Of a stretch of 64,000 nt of DNA, positions 1-11,791 are shown in pieces. Within the stretch, counting starts at the first letter, position 1. Every line of letters starts with the position of its first letter. The translations under genes were made by a program, and so were the position numbers. The notes beneath the pieces are model-generated. The model saw only the letters and a program-made list of their open reading frames with translations, was not told the origin of the DNA and did not search any database. The stretch spans positions 1,426,001 through 1,490,000 of the forward strand of contig JAKSGN010000038.1 in assembly GCA_024180945.1 (NCBI GenBank), written 5' to 3'. The DNA is from Macrophomina tecta (taxonomy: Eukaryota > Ascomycota > Dothideomycetes > Botryosphaeriales > Botryosphaeriaceae).

Positions 1-1396
1 GGATGGATCGCCGCCGTGGCGGGTTGAGGAGTGGTGGTAGTTTGACATGTTTTCGTGTGGGTCGGAGGTCAAAGATGCTGATTATTTTTGGCGGAGATGG
101 GGCGGTGGGGTGGTTATATATTGATTTCAACCTCCCCCGGAATCAGATGAATGGGCGAGTTGAATCTGCCCTGTGCGTGAGGCAAATAGGCGGAAGATGT
201 GCAGACTATGTAGTGTAAGCTAGGGTTGAAGCGCAAGGATGGGCGCTTGCAGGGTCGCAGCCTGCAGGTGAGGGAATGACGGTGGAGTGAAATCAAGTTG
301 GAGTAACGAAGTAGCTTGTGAAAAGGGCTTTAGTCCCACAACGCATTCGCGCAGCTTCTCGCATGTGCGCGCAACGGCGCAGGCTAGGCATTCTTATAAA
401 TATGCAGACGATGGAGTCAGCTGCTCGGTGTTGTCCGCGGGTCACTAGACATCTTGCCTCGTCGTCACGCCTTCGCCGAGGTCCTCCGTTCTGCCTGAGT
501 TCTCCCGGGTATTGGGCGAATGAGAGAGATCAGCGCAGGCACTGGCGACCCTGCGCCAAGCATATAGTTCGCCAGATGTCGGGCAGAGGGCCACTCTTTC
601 TGGGATGAATGACGTTCAGGTGAGTCAGGCGGCAATCTTTTGCCTGCGCGAGAGTGTGAGCGTGCGGGGGCGGAAAGAGGACGTTTTGAGCTGGTGAGAC
701 ACCAAGTGTGGAGTGCAGGCGGCAGGGCTGAGGCATCTCCCGGCACATCCACAAGGACTCATGCAGCCGTTCGGCGCGACCGCTAATGAAGGCCTGTATA
801 TGTTTGCTTCTTCAAGGTGCCTGGCGGCTTTACTGCGTGTGCCCTCCCTCGCCGGCGGAGACACGGCCGACGATCGCTGGGCAGCATTCGCAGGCATCTG
901 CCCGCATGGCGAGTGGCCACTCACGCAGCCGCCTCGGTCTTGCGACCGACGGGAACCCTGAACAGGAAAGAGGGGGATCATCGCCCAAAGCAGCGCTTAT
1001 GGCAGCCTGCGTCTGCTGCTGCTCCCCAGCAGATCCGGCGCCGTGCAGGGCTCAGCAAAAAGATTTCTTGGCGAGGGATCATGTCGCTCGAGGTATTCGC
1101 CGGGGTTGTTGTACTTGGGCTCAGTGCCCAACGCATTGATAAGCAAAGGTGACTGCGCCCCCAGATTATCATGTGGTGCGCAGAGTTGAGAGCACCAGCC
1201 GAGATTTGGGAGATGCGCCCACGCGACTTTAAAGTGGCTGTACCGAACTCAGCCTCCAGCCACATCACCTCCTGTCGTCATCGTTCCGTGACTCGCCCTC
1301 CCAAACTCTCATATCATACTGCTCTGCCGGCTATCCGCCTTGTCACCAGCGTGCCAATAGCTCCTTCCCTACCATCCTCTCTACAAGCAGCTAGCC
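1..1396. other. Intergenic region left of annexin
   Basis: No reading frame here has the length, composition or family resemblance of a gene. The last 150 bases before 1397 are pyrimidine-rich, as in a fungal promoter or 5' leader. Nothing else was recognised. Confidence 0.5.
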
Positions 1397-2901
1397 ATGC
1401 CGTACTACGGCCAACCACCGCCTGGCGCTCATCCGCCACCATTCCAACAGAGCTGTAGGTTCCGACTGTGCCTCAATCCTCCCGTCATCTCGTCTTGGCA
1501 AGCTGACCTCGATTCTTCTTTTATAAAGACAGTCCTCAGCCTGGCTACAATCAGCCCCCACCACACCAGCCGCATTCGCCGTACCCATCCCAAGGCTACA
1601 ATCGACCACCTCCGCCGCCGCCTCAAATGTCGCATCATCAGTACCCTCCCCAGGGCGGTTACCCGCCCCAAGGCTACCCTCCCCCTCAGCAGTACGGCGC
1701 TCCCGGCTATCCACCCCAGCAGCCGTACGGTGCCCCGCAAGGCTACCCGCCACCCCACCAGCAGTTCAGTCCTCCTCCGGGCCAGTACCCTCCGCAGCAG
1801 CCGGGCTATGGAGCTCCTCCGCCGGGACAGTACGGTGCGCCTCCTCCGGGACCCCCACCGGGCCAGTATGGCGCGCCGCCTCCGGGTCAGTACGGAGCGC
1901 CGCCTGTCCAACCTTACGGAGGCGGCCCACCGGCGGCCCCCTCGCTAGGATACTCCAGTCAAATGCCTTTTGTCGACACCACCATGCAGGCTGAAGGCCT
2001 CAGAAAAGCCATGAAGGGCTTTGGCACCAACGAGAAGGAGCTCATTCGCATCCTGTCCAAGTTGGATCCCGTACAGATGCACTCGACCCGCCAGACGTAT
2101 AATCAGCGCTTCGGGCGAGATTTGCTACGAGATCTGGAGAAGGAGACAAGTGGAGATTTTAGGGATGCGCTCCTCGCTGTCGCGCGCGGTCCGCTTCAGC
2201 AGGACTGCCATACTCTCTACCATGGAATGAAGGGCATGGGAACTAAGGAGTCGGATCTAAACGACGTCCTCTGCGGCCGTAGTAATGCCGATATCCATGC
2301 AATCAAGGCAGAGTATAGAAAGCTATACAACCGAGATCTCACGGCCGCCCTCAAGGATGATCTTTCTGCCGGTACGGAGACTTTGTTTGTCATGCTCGTC
2401 GCTGGCACCAGGCACGAAGAGTCTACACCAATCATTCCTCAACAGATTGAGCAGGCTACAACGGAGCTGCAAAACGCAATGGGCACTGGACCGGTTGGTC
2501 TGAACAAGAACGCTGTCCACGCATGCCAGGTCATCACGCAGCATTCCGATGGTGAGCTTCGTGCAATTTCTGAATGCTACCAGCGCCGTTACCACCAGTC
2601 GCTGGTGAAGGCTATTGACTCTAAGTTTTCCGGTCACATGAAGGATGCCCTGCATCTTTCCGTTGTACGCGCGCTCAACAGGCCCATGGCCGACGCTGAG
2701 GGTCTGGAGGACGCCATGGCAGGCGCTGGCACACATGACAGGCATCTTATCGACCGAACCGTCAGGATCCACTGGGACCGTGGGTACAAGGAGGCCGTTA
2801 AGCAGGCGTACAGGGCGAGGTACGGCAAGGATCTCAGGAAGAGAATTGAAGGCGAGACCAGAGGCGACTACGAGAGGCTTCTGGTTGCCATGATTGAGTA
2901 A
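1397..2901 (+). CDS. Annexin with proline/glycine/tyrosine-rich N-terminus
   Basis: Exons 1397-1454 and 1529-2901 give 476 residues; the 74-nt intron (1455-1528) has a GTAGGT donor and a GCTGACC branch region. Residues 1 to about 160 are a low-complexity Pro/Gly/Tyr/Gln tail with repeats such as QYGAPPPG. The annexin core follows from about residue 165: repeat 1 carries KGFGT, repeat 2 KGMGT and repeat 4 AGAGT, the usual calcium-binding loops, while repeat 3 lacks a clear GxGT loop. Annexins bind acidic phospholipid membranes in a calcium-dependent way; the tail resembles those of annexin A7/A11 and other fungal annexins. The start at 1397 is preferred over the in-frame ATG at 1627 because splicing extends the same Pro-rich repeats without a stop. 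The gene stands alone, 0.8 kb before the next gene. Confidence 0.93.
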
Positions 2902-3691
2902 TTCGAACTGGGCTAGCAAGGCGTTTAGGGTTTTTCTATTTTTTTTTTTTTTTTTGCTCTTCAGTTTTCTTTTCCTAAGGATACCCCCTCGGCACAACAC
3001 TCCGTATGGATTGTTTATCGCTCACGAATGGATGGATGGTGGGTATTCTTTTAACATCCCCCAGATATTCTCAATGAAGGCGGTTCGTTGGTTGAAACAG
3101 CTCTGCGGTCATATGTGCGCTCCTGACATTTTGACGCCACATGTCGAGTGAATCCAGCAATCAGCATCCAGTGGTCGTGTGAGGTGAAGTAGAAGTTGAG
3201 ACGGCAGTGGCCCATGCGGGTGAGGAGACATCCTGGATCTGCGCGTTTGATCAGCGACTAGATCCGGCAAGCGCCCCACAGTTCTGCGCCTGTTGGCCGA
3301 GCGAGCCGCCAGCAAACCGCGCACGGAGTGGTCCTCAGCAGCTGTTGGGTGGCGGGTCTGCGGGAGCGTGCTGGAATGTGGCTTTGCTGACGGAGCCCGG
3401 AGCGTCGCTGACAGCCTGCTTCCGGAGCCGTGCTCGGCGGAGGTGCTCGGATCGCGGTGGAAAGCGCGGAGGCCGGGAGTGAAAAAACCAGAGGGCAGGG
3501 AAGCGAAACAGGGCGCTAAAGTGACGTAGAGGGAGGAGCCACACGACGTGGCGCCCGAGCGCCGCAGTTGGCGTTCCAGTTCCAGACGGCGCGAAGAGTA
3601 GCTTATTAGTGATTTCCGGGGTCGCGCTTCTCTGTCTGGTTATCTACCTCGCGTTTCCACCCCCCGCCGTCTCTTCCTCGAGGAGTTGGAG
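2902..3691. other. Intergenic region with T-tract
   Basis: This 790-base spacer begins with the annexin 3' flank, including a long T-run near 2938-2956. No gene-like frame was recognised. It should hold the promoter of the gene starting at 3692. Confidence 0.5.
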
Positions 3692-3954
3692 ATGGACGCC
3701 CCCCACCGTAACAGTCCCTCGCCCCTGCACGATGCCGCCGCCCGCCCGCCTCGCCGCGCCTCGACGCACTCTGCGAACTCCGATCCTCCTGTAACGCCGC
3801 AACGCTTCTTCCACGGCTCTCCACAACAACGAAACAGCCGTCTCTACCCCGTAACGTCTCGACCAGATCTACAGCCGCGCTCGTCCACTATCCGCCTGCG
3901 GCGTCTCGCTCCCGGTACTCCTTCTCAATTAGACGCGATCCCAAGTCTCCGTCA

Positions 3955-4006
<52 letters not shown>

Positions 4007-5978
4007 CAACAACATGAGCAGGAGTTGCGGCAAATCGCGCAGGAAGATGAATGGCAGGCGAGTCGGCGACGCTCGAGCTCTGAGCCGCAGCGCCCGACAT
4101 TTGATGCGGCCGAGCTGATGCGCACCCGCACTGGCATAAACAATATGCCCTCAGTGCCCGAGCTCCCGCAGGATACGAACACCAATATCGACGCCACCGC
4201 CTTTGAGCCCATCCATTCCGCACGGCCGCAGTTCGGTGGGTCGGGACGCTTCCGGCGCGCGAGCGTTGCTGCGCTCAATGGCTTGGGCCTGCAGCGGAAT
4301 GCTGGCAGCCAGGGCCAGTCCCAGGCAGCCGCGCTACCGGAGAATGTATACGATAGCCGCATTGTGGATCTGCTTGATGTTATCGGTATGTTGCCACTGT
4401 GGATGAAGACCCTGATTATGCAGGGACTAATGTAGACTGACTCCACCTTAAACAGATCCCGAGGTTTCAGCGCTGTCCTCCTTGACCAATATCCAAAACT
4501 CTCTCTTCGTGCCGCAGCTGGGTAGGTTCGTCAACAGAAGGCCGACATATGATCTGTCTCGCCTCCCTGCCTACCCTCACCTTGGAGAACGCCCGGCCGA
4601 GGAGAAGCATGGCGATTTCGAAGCCACCGCGGTGCCTGTCAGGCCGCTGCGACGCGTGCCAACGATGCCGGAGATCCGTCCGGAGAGTGGTGAACGGCCT
4701 GGAACTCCGAGTGAACGCGCTTTCAGCATCACATCGGCCCTGAGTGAGTCGCGCTATGCAGTGCTTCCCCACGGTATTTCGCTAGAGGGATGGAGCGAAG
4801 AAGACAAATTTGAGTTGAATGACCATGTGCGACACATGATGCACTCGCGCCGCTCGAGGTTCAAGCGCAGCATGAAAGGTTTCGGCAAATACGTAAGCAA
4901 GCCTTTGGGCTTCCTGGTGACCTTATATGCCACACTCATTACCCTCTTTGGCTTGGCATGGGTACTCTTCTTGATTGGTTGGATCTATGTTGGAGACCGC
5001 CAGCACTATATCATCAACGTCATCGATAACGTTCTAGTTGCCCTTTTCGCCATCGTGGGCGATGGTCTCGCCCCGTTCCGCCTGGTGGATACTTACCACA
5101 TGGGTTTCATAGCCCACTATCGTACGTTACATGCTATAGAACATGAGATAATCCTACGTCAACAGAATGCTGACTGTGCCACAGACCTCAAGACGTGGAG
5201 GCTGCGAAAGGAGATGGCGCTCCCAAAGCTCAAAAACAAGAATGATCTTCCCACAGAACCGGTGTTAGATATGGATGTCGAAGCCGCCAGACATGAAAAG
5301 GAAGAATTGAGCGTTCTATCCCCCGAACAACAGGCCAAGCTGGTCCACCACCAAGAGAAGTTCGCGAAGTCTCACACTTTCTACAAGCCTCACGAGACCG
5401 AGACCCATTACGCCTTCCCCCTGCGACTATTGATCGTCATCGTCGTTCTTCTGGACCTGCATTCTTGCCTCCAGATTGCCCTGGGCGCCTGCACTTGGGG
5501 TATCGACTACAAGGTCCGCCCTCAGGCTCTCACCGCAACTATTCTGTCGTGCTCTATCACTGTCAACATTACGGCAGGTATCCTCATTTCCGTCGGCGAC
5601 CGGCGAACGAGAAAGAAGGACGTCATCGAGAGGATGTTCAGGCAGGAGCTTACTGAGGAAGCCATCAACAAAATCCAGCGAAGACACGCGAAGCAGGAGG
5701 AACGGTTACGGAGGCTCGAGGAAGACGGCGAGGAGGACTCGGACGGCAGAGACAAGAAAGGCCGCAAGAGTTTGGACATCTTCCGCCGGAGCGAGGATCG
5801 GCCCCGCAGGAGTTTCGACGTCTTCCGCAAAAATGAGGAGAGACCGCGGAGGAGCTTGGACGTCACGAGGAAGCCGGAGGATATGCCGCGGCGGAGTTTC
5901 AACTTTACGAGGAGGACTGAGGAGCATCCGCCAAGGATAAGCGAATCAGAGTCGAGGAATGAAAATGACGAACGGTGA
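3692..5978 (+). CDS. PolyQ integral membrane protein, DUF2985-like
   Basis: Exons 3692-4385, 4456-5121 and 5185-5978 give 717 residues. Intron 1 (70 nt) has GTATGT and a CTGACT branch; intron 2 (63 nt) has GTACGT and a GCTGACT branch. The N-terminal part is disordered and holds 20 consecutive Gln codons (3953-4012). The centre has about four hydrophobic segments: two close together after RSMKGFGKY (around FLVTLYATLITLFGL and LVALFAIVGDG), then a charged loop, then a pair around RLLIVIVVLLDL and SITVNITAGIL. This layout fits the fungal family of uncharacterised membrane proteins DUF2985, an assignment made from memory. The C-terminus carries four 14-residue tandem repeats (5769-5936). The first ATG after the upstream stop region is used; an in-frame TTG just before it is unlikely to be the start. 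Function is unknown. Confidence 0.8.
5769..5936 (+). repeat. Four 14-residue coding repeats
   Basis: Four successive 42-base units encode S-[LF]-[DN]-x-x-R-[RK]-x-E-[DE]-x-P-[RP]-R. Examples are SLDIFRRSEDRPRR and SFDVFRKNEERPRR. The DNA copies differ at synonymous and non-synonymous sites, so the array is not a very recent duplication. Each unit offers a basic patch next to a serine. Confidence 0.9.
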
Positions 5979-7169
5979 AGATACGATACTCGCTCGAAGG
6001 ATTTCCCCATTCATGGTTTCTGCGCCCATATATCTTCTTTTAATGCCTTCAATGCCGTATGCGGCTGTCTTTTTTTGTTCTGTCCTAAGGTCCCGTCGGA
6101 ATCGTTGGCTCGTATATATTGCTCCGCTTTCTTGAGGCGGGGGACTTTATTCGTTCCCAGAAGTCTTTTTCGTCACTTTTGGAGCTTCTACCCAAGTCTT
6201 TTGTCCGTATTTTGCATGTGGGGAATTGGTAGAAGCTCTGTGCAGGGCCTTCTGTCTCGCATTCAGGCAAACGGAGCGTGCAAGTTTGGAAACCCGCATA
6301 CGGTTTCCTCTTTCTATGCCCCCCCATTTCTCCTTTCTTCTTCAATACCCTTGCCCCCACGTACTTGGTGGCTTTGCTCAGCTGTTCACAAGATCTGGTT
6401 AATGAAAAGTCATTGATATAATAGATATGTTTGTGGCAAGACCTCGATCTCGTGTGGAATTTTGTGTGTGAATATCTTGGAATGGCCCAGCACGCTAATT
6501 TTGGACATCGCTGGAAGCTCTTGTTCTGTAGCTTTAAGGCCACTGGTAGCTATGGAGGCATGAGCACCCGCCGTCTGATATGGTAACTTTCATCAAGCCT
6601 CGGCTGTTGCCCCGCCGAAGATCCCTTGTGATAGATGAGCCTTCCAAAAGTACAAAAGGTTTCCAAGTTCTCCGCCACTGCAACTATGCGTGGAGATGTA
6701 TTAGAACGTAGGGAAGCACTGAATCAGATGAGCAAGAATGACAGACTGCCATTTGGCCCGCGCAACACTGTAAATCATGGGCTATCTGCTTGGTGAGATG
6801 ATTGTGGGCGCGGGGGTTGACAGCCTGTGGCAGAGCGCACCAATGGTTGGTGGAGCTGAATTCGTAGCTCCTTGGAATTCGCAATACTCGCTGGCGAGGT
6901 CAATACGCAACATTAGCGTGAAGTTGCATGGCGATTCACTGTTTGAGCTGGATGGCAGGGATCTCATTCCAGAAAGAGTAATTAGAGGGGAAGAAGACTC
7001 GCGGCTATTTGCAATCGAACTGTTTTTTCCCGAATACCACATTAGCGCCTTTGGCTTATGGGCCGAAAGAGGGAATATATTTCTTCTCGACTATTTTCCC
7101 CGCAACTTCCCTCTGTCCCGCTTTTGTAGCGGGGTCACATGCACTGGGGGAGCCAGGCACCGGCTTTCC
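5979..7169. other. Intergenic region, lower GC
   Basis: About 1.2 kb after the DUF2985-like gene, visibly richer in A and T than the flanking genes. Several short frames exist but none resembles a protein family or uses typical codons. It probably holds the 3' UTR of the preceding gene and the distal upstream region of the esterase gene. Confidence 0.5.
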
Positions 7170-7706
7170 GGCTAAAATAACGGGCATTTACCCCGGATTT
7201 TTCTCTGCCAGGCTAAATAGCATTGGCAACTGCAAGGGGCACACTTCGTCACCGCTGCATACTGGTGCCAGCATTGTAGGAATTTGGAGGTTGAATGCCT
7301 GTTGAACTTTTGAAAAGGGCTCCAAACAAGAAGACCGTTCGTTTTACTCAATGCAGCTGAATCGGATATCCGTATTAAGTGCCGATAGTCGCCTAGGGTT
7401 GCTCTCAAACAACCGCGCTTGGCTCTGCGGCCCGATTGCGGCGACGTTTTAGGATTTGTTTCAGCAAGATCAAGCATTGTCCGGTGGCGTGGCCGGCCCG
7501 CTTACCGAGCTCCGCTCGTCCATATGACGCAGCCTCCATTCAATTTAGGAGCATCCAGGGGTAATTTGCATCCGGTATACGGTATATGCCAAGCTGGGAG
7601 AACCAGCGCAGCCCGGTGTTTGAGGTGTATAAAGACCTGAGAAGAGAACATTTACCCACCGTTCCAACCATCACTGTCCCTTCTTCATTCCTTCTGCAGG
7701 GCTAAG
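7098..7706 (+). promoter_or_regulatory. Candidate XlnR/CreA/TATA sites before the acetylxylan esterase
   Basis: GGCTAAA occurs at 7170-7176 and 7211-7217 and GGCTAAG at 7700-7706; GGCTAR is the known binding core of the xylanolytic activator XlnR/Xyr1. Just upstream, CCCCGC at 7098-7103 (GCGGGG on the other strand), GCGGGG at 7129-7134 and CTGGGG near 7144 fit SYGGRG, the CreA carbon-repressor core. TATAAA at 7628-7633 lies about 125 bases before the ATG. The motifs are seen directly; their use is inferred from the gene they precede. Confidence 0.5.
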
Positions 7707-7758
7707 CTTTTCTGTATATACATTTCTGAAGCTTGTCTGCCCTTCGTTGTCATACGCC

Positions 7759-8913
7759 ATGGCGAGGTTCGGCTTACTTTCGGTGCTGGTCACCTTCTTG
7801 CTCTCGGCCTCTGCGAACGCTCTGGCCCTGGAGAAGCGCGCTTCGCTGCAGCAGGTTACGAATTATGGCGCAAACCCAGCCAATGTTCCCATGTAAGAGA
7901 ACCCGATCCCTCGGATGCCATAACGAATCGTCTCCCGCTCACAAAGCGCTCAGGTATATCTACGTCCCCGCCAAGCTCGCCGCCAAGCCCGGTATTATCG
8001 TCGCCGTGTACGTATCCCGACACAACGGCTCGGTGTTTCTGAAACGAAACAGCACTTGAGCGTTTTGCAACTGACACACCGGCCTCTTCCATAGTCACTA
8101 CTGCACCGGTTCCGCCCAGGCCTACTACAGCGGCTCGCCGTACGCGCAGCTGGCGGAGCAGTACGGCTTCGTGGTCATCTACCCCAGCAGCCCGCACAGC
8201 GGCACGTGCTGGGACGTCAGTTCCAAGGCAACGCTGACGCACAACGGCGGCGGCGACAGCAACTCGATCGCCAACATGGTGACTTACGCCATCTCCAAAT
8301 ACGGCGCCGACACCAGCAAGGTGTTCGTGACGGGCTCGAGCTCGGGCGCCATGATGACCGTAAGCCTCCTTCTCCCTCTCCCTCCCTCGCCCTCGACCAA
8401 CCTACCCGGCGCCGCCTCGCCGCACCAAAAACATACTGACACCGAAATCCTCCGACCCAGAACGTCCTCGCCGCCACCTACCCGGAGCTCTTCAAAGCCG
8501 CCATCGTCTACTCCGGCGTGCCGGCCGGCTGCTTCGTCAGCGCGTCGGGCGGCGTCGACGCGTGGAACAGCACGTGCTCGCAGGGCAAGTCGATCGCGAC
8601 GCCGGAGCAGTGGGCCAACGTGGTCAAGGCCATGGACCCGGGCTACACGGGCGCGCGGCCGAAGATGCAGATCTACCACGGCAGCGCCGACACGACGCTG
8701 CTGCCGCAGAACTACCAGGAGACGACCAAGCAGTGGGCCGGCGTGTTCGGCTATGATTACAGCAAGCCGCAGAGCACGCAGAGCAACAGCCCGCTGAGCG
8801 GCTACACGCGCACCACGTGGGGACCGAACGTGCAGGGTATTTATGCGCAGGGCGTCGGCCACACGGTGCCGATCCAGGGGAGTGAGGATATGAAGTGGTT
8901 TGGGTTTGCTTGA
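7759..8913 (+). CDS. axeA: Secreted acetylxylan esterase, CE1 family
   Basis: Exons 7759-7892, 7954-8007, 8095-8359 and 8461-8913 give 301 residues. The enzyme family removes acetyl groups from xylan outside the cell. Residues 1 to about 20 are a signal peptide (MARFGLLSVLVTFLLSASA), followed by a Lys-Arg pair at 26-27 that fits Kex2-type processing. The alpha/beta-hydrolase nucleophile lies in GSSSG (Ser145); likely catalytic partners are Asp228 in HGSAD and His285 in GVGHT. Family hallmarks are VAVHYCTGSAQAYY and GTCWDVSSKATLTHNGGG. The single CE1 domain carries no cellulose-binding module. Introns of 61, 87 and 101 nt keep the frame. The symbol follows the Aspergillus enzyme it most resembles; feruloyl esterases of the same family are the main alternative. 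Upstream GGCTAA sites suggest xylan induction. Confidence 0.93.
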
Positions 8914-9442
8914 GCGAGGTCGGTCGGTTGAGCGAAGGGTAGGGAGGGGATATACTCTGGTTCAGGGAAGAGGTTTGCTGTTTCTTGTAAATATCTGTTG
9001 TTGTGGTATTGGTGTCGAGACCTGGGGTGAGGGGGGTTCATGACAGTCACTTCCGTCTTGTTGAGCGCTTTGTCCCTTGATTGTGAAATCCTCTCCTGCT
9101 TTCCAATGATTATATGCGTAAGAGCCTGCATAAGCGACGAAAACACAATGACGCACAAATATGGCCTCCAAGAGCCTCGATGCAAAGCTGCATGAGGGGA
9201 GCATCAGCCGCCAAGTTTCTAACGTTTCCGGACTAGAAGTAAAGCGTCTCACAGTCCAAAATACAGCGGCAAGCCGCTTTGGATGAACGCTTCAGATTCC
9301 AAGGCCTCCGGCACGCCAGAAAAATCGCCTCCTGTTGGTTAGTACCTTAAGCAGGATGCTTTGTTCTACGAGTTTTTGTCCTCAAGACAACCTCTCTAGC
9401 ATCTTCATTCTTTAGTATATAGGTTCAAAGCAACCTCCAGTG
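8914..9442. other. Spacer between converging genes
   Basis: About 530 bases between the esterase stop and the stop of the possible small gene on the other strand. No gene or structured element was recognised; the two 3' UTRs probably lie here. Confidence 0.45.
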
Positions 9443-9871
9443 CTAGTTTCCAGCCATGCTTTCTGCTAATCGCGACCATTTCTTCTTGAGGTCCGCGGGA
9501 GCTCCAACGGCCTTCCAGAAAATGATCATTTTATCCGAGAGATGACAGTACCTGTGCTCTTCTTTCCAAAGCTCATGTAGCTTGACGTCAACCTGAACAG
9601 AAGCGCGGTAGCAGAAATCATGACCCGATCGAGGGGAATGTCCAATGGGGCCATGAGTGTGGACCGAATTACGCGGAGAGATGAGGATGGTAGGACTGCC
9701 AACCCAGGATATGAAAGTGTTAGCTTTGCGCGTAGCCACATTATATTTTGCATTGAGGAGCCCAGTCACTTAGGTTAGATGCTGGATATCATAAATATCT
9801 GTCCACTTACGCTGTTTTGAGGCTCTCTGTATCTCATTGTTGTGGAGGGCGTTGGTGTGTATGTTCAGCAT
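9443..9871 (-). CDS. Possible small two-exon protein, unknown
   Basis: Reading the minus strand from ATG at 9871, exons 9811-9871 and 9443-9768 give 128 residues. The proposed intron (9769-9810) is only 42 nt but has GTAAGT, a CTAAC branch six bases before its end, and AG. The protein has no signal peptide or membrane segment. The C-terminal half has ordinary protein composition (for example WKEEHRYCHLSDKMIIFWK). I recognise no family. The start is only about 195 bases past the stop of the permease gene on the same strand, so the promoter would lie in that gene's 3' flank. It could instead be a chance frame or a gene remnant. Confidence 0.4.
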
Positions 9872-10066
9872 ACCGTCTATGGTGGAAGACTGCTAGTTTC
9901 CACTGTGATTGCGTTTCAGTGACATGATCGTGGATATCTATTCGCAGATCACAGGGCCGGGATGAAAATTAAGAAACAAATAGGCACTGTCAACAGCGCG
10001 CTTTCCATTACCCGTCCTACATTTCAACCATTTACAGCACTCCAGTTCCAGCCGCCGTACCAACTC

Positions 10067-11791
10067 TTACAAACAGTACCGGAAATGCTTGTTCTCAAAA
10101 TCCGTCACGTCCTTGAACCCCTCGGCCATCGCCTGCTCATCCGCCCCATTCACCGTCCGCTCACCCACTCCCATCGCCTTGTCCCTGCGCCTATTCTCCC
10201 ACCACATATACTGGCGCATAATGAACGCACACACAATAATTCCGGCATAGCAAACGCACAGCGCGATGATAGCAGACTGATAACGAGGCGCCTCACGCGC
10301 GAAGAAGATCTGCGCACCAATAATATTACCCGCCGCATACCAGATGAACCACAAGCCATTCGTAGCCGTGCGCTTGCTATGGCCCGCGATATTCGAGGTC
10401 ATGAGGTTCCAGGCCAGGATGACTGGTGCGCCGATGATGTACTGTAGCCAGGTGCAGCCGACAAGGGACCAACGGTGGTCGAGGCTGGTCAAGCGGATGC
10501 CGATGAGGCCGCCCAGAGGCGGCAGGCAAATGAGGATGATGAGCCAGACGCGGACGTCGCGCCAATAGCCAGCGGCGATGCCGCAGAGGGGGACGACGAC
10601 AAACTCCATGGCGCCGGTGGGGAGTTGCAGGAGGGTGGCGTAGATGCCCGAGAAGCCGAAGCCTTTGATGAGCGACGATGCGAAGTTGGAGACGCCGCCG
10701 TTGATGATGCCGCACGCCATGCCGATCAGGACGAGGCACCAGACCTTAATGTCGTAAGCAGCCTCGAGCGCTTGGCGGACGTTGAAGTGCTTGTTCTTGA
10801 CGCCGATCATGTTCTCGGCGATGCGGTGCACGGCGACGACTTTTTCTTTGTGTGTCAGGAATTTTGCCTCGCTGGGCGAGTCGGGCATGAGCCAGAGCTG
10901 TGGAAGTCAGTGATGTTATTCGGATGTCGAACCTGAAATAGAAGAAGCTTACGAAGATGATCCCCCAGGCAAAGTTCAGGACGCCAATGACCAAGAAGAT
11001 CAGCTGCCATGCCTTGAGAGAATGATTGTGGGCGTGACCCAGTCCATATCCGAGTAGGGCTCCAACCATGGTGGCCATGCCGTTGAATGCCAGGAAAAGA
11101 CACATGCGGAATGGCTGCTCGCTGCGGGTGTAGAACATGGATGTGATGTTCATGATAGCCGGAGAGATGCCCGCTTCAAACATGCCCAGAATGAAACGGA
11201 GGACCATCATTCCCGCATAGTTCTTCGCCGCAACATGGCATACCAAGATGACAGCCCAGATAAGCAGCATCACACCAGTGTACTTGGCGACGGGAAATTT
11301 TTGGATGAGTATATTGGAAGGGAATGCCCAGAAAAGGTAGCCAAAATTGAAGATGGCGGCAGTCCAGGAGTAACGTTGGCTGCCGCATTGTCAGATGACG
11401 GTGCCGCTGAAGCGGTTCGTGGAGCACTTACCCGCCCAGACCGAGATCCTCCTTCAATGAATAGGCGGACGCATAATTCAACGAGAGCTTGTCTAGGAAC
11501 TGCAGTGTATATGTGACACAAATCTGCCACGTGTTAGTCATTGGATCCAACAAGCAGCTTACAGGCAAGCGGAATACTCACAATTGGCAGGATAACCCTA
11601 TCAATCTTTCTGAGAACCTTCTTCCTCTCTGCTTCTAGCTCCTCCTTCGAATACTGCTGCACCTCCTGGTACAGTTCGGCGCCAATGTCCTGAGTATGCT
11701 TGCTGGTAACAGCGGCCTCTAACGTCCCTTCAGCGACATCAGACTCCGGTGTAGATACATGGTCTGGTGTCTTCTTCTCGATATCCGCCAT
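10067..11791 (-). CDS. MFS permease, allantoate/Dal5 (ACS) family
   Basis: Exons 11582-11791, 11432-11523, 10953-11379 and 10067-10897 give 519 residues; introns of 58, 52 and 55 nt start with GTGAGT, GTAAGT and GTAAGC. This is a 12-helix major facilitator superfamily transporter of the plasma membrane. Features typical of fungal Dal5-like carriers include the acidic cytosolic N-terminus, RKIDRVILPI before helix 1, the loop LQFLDKLSLNYASAY, FPSNILIQKFPVAKYTG, and LRFILGMFEAGISPA. The C-terminal helices include NIAGHSKRTATNGLWFIWYA. Known family members carry allantoate, nicotinate-like acids, pantothenate or small anions with protons, so the substrate cannot be named here. A GATA-site cluster upstream suggests nitrogen control. 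Confidence 0.92.
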
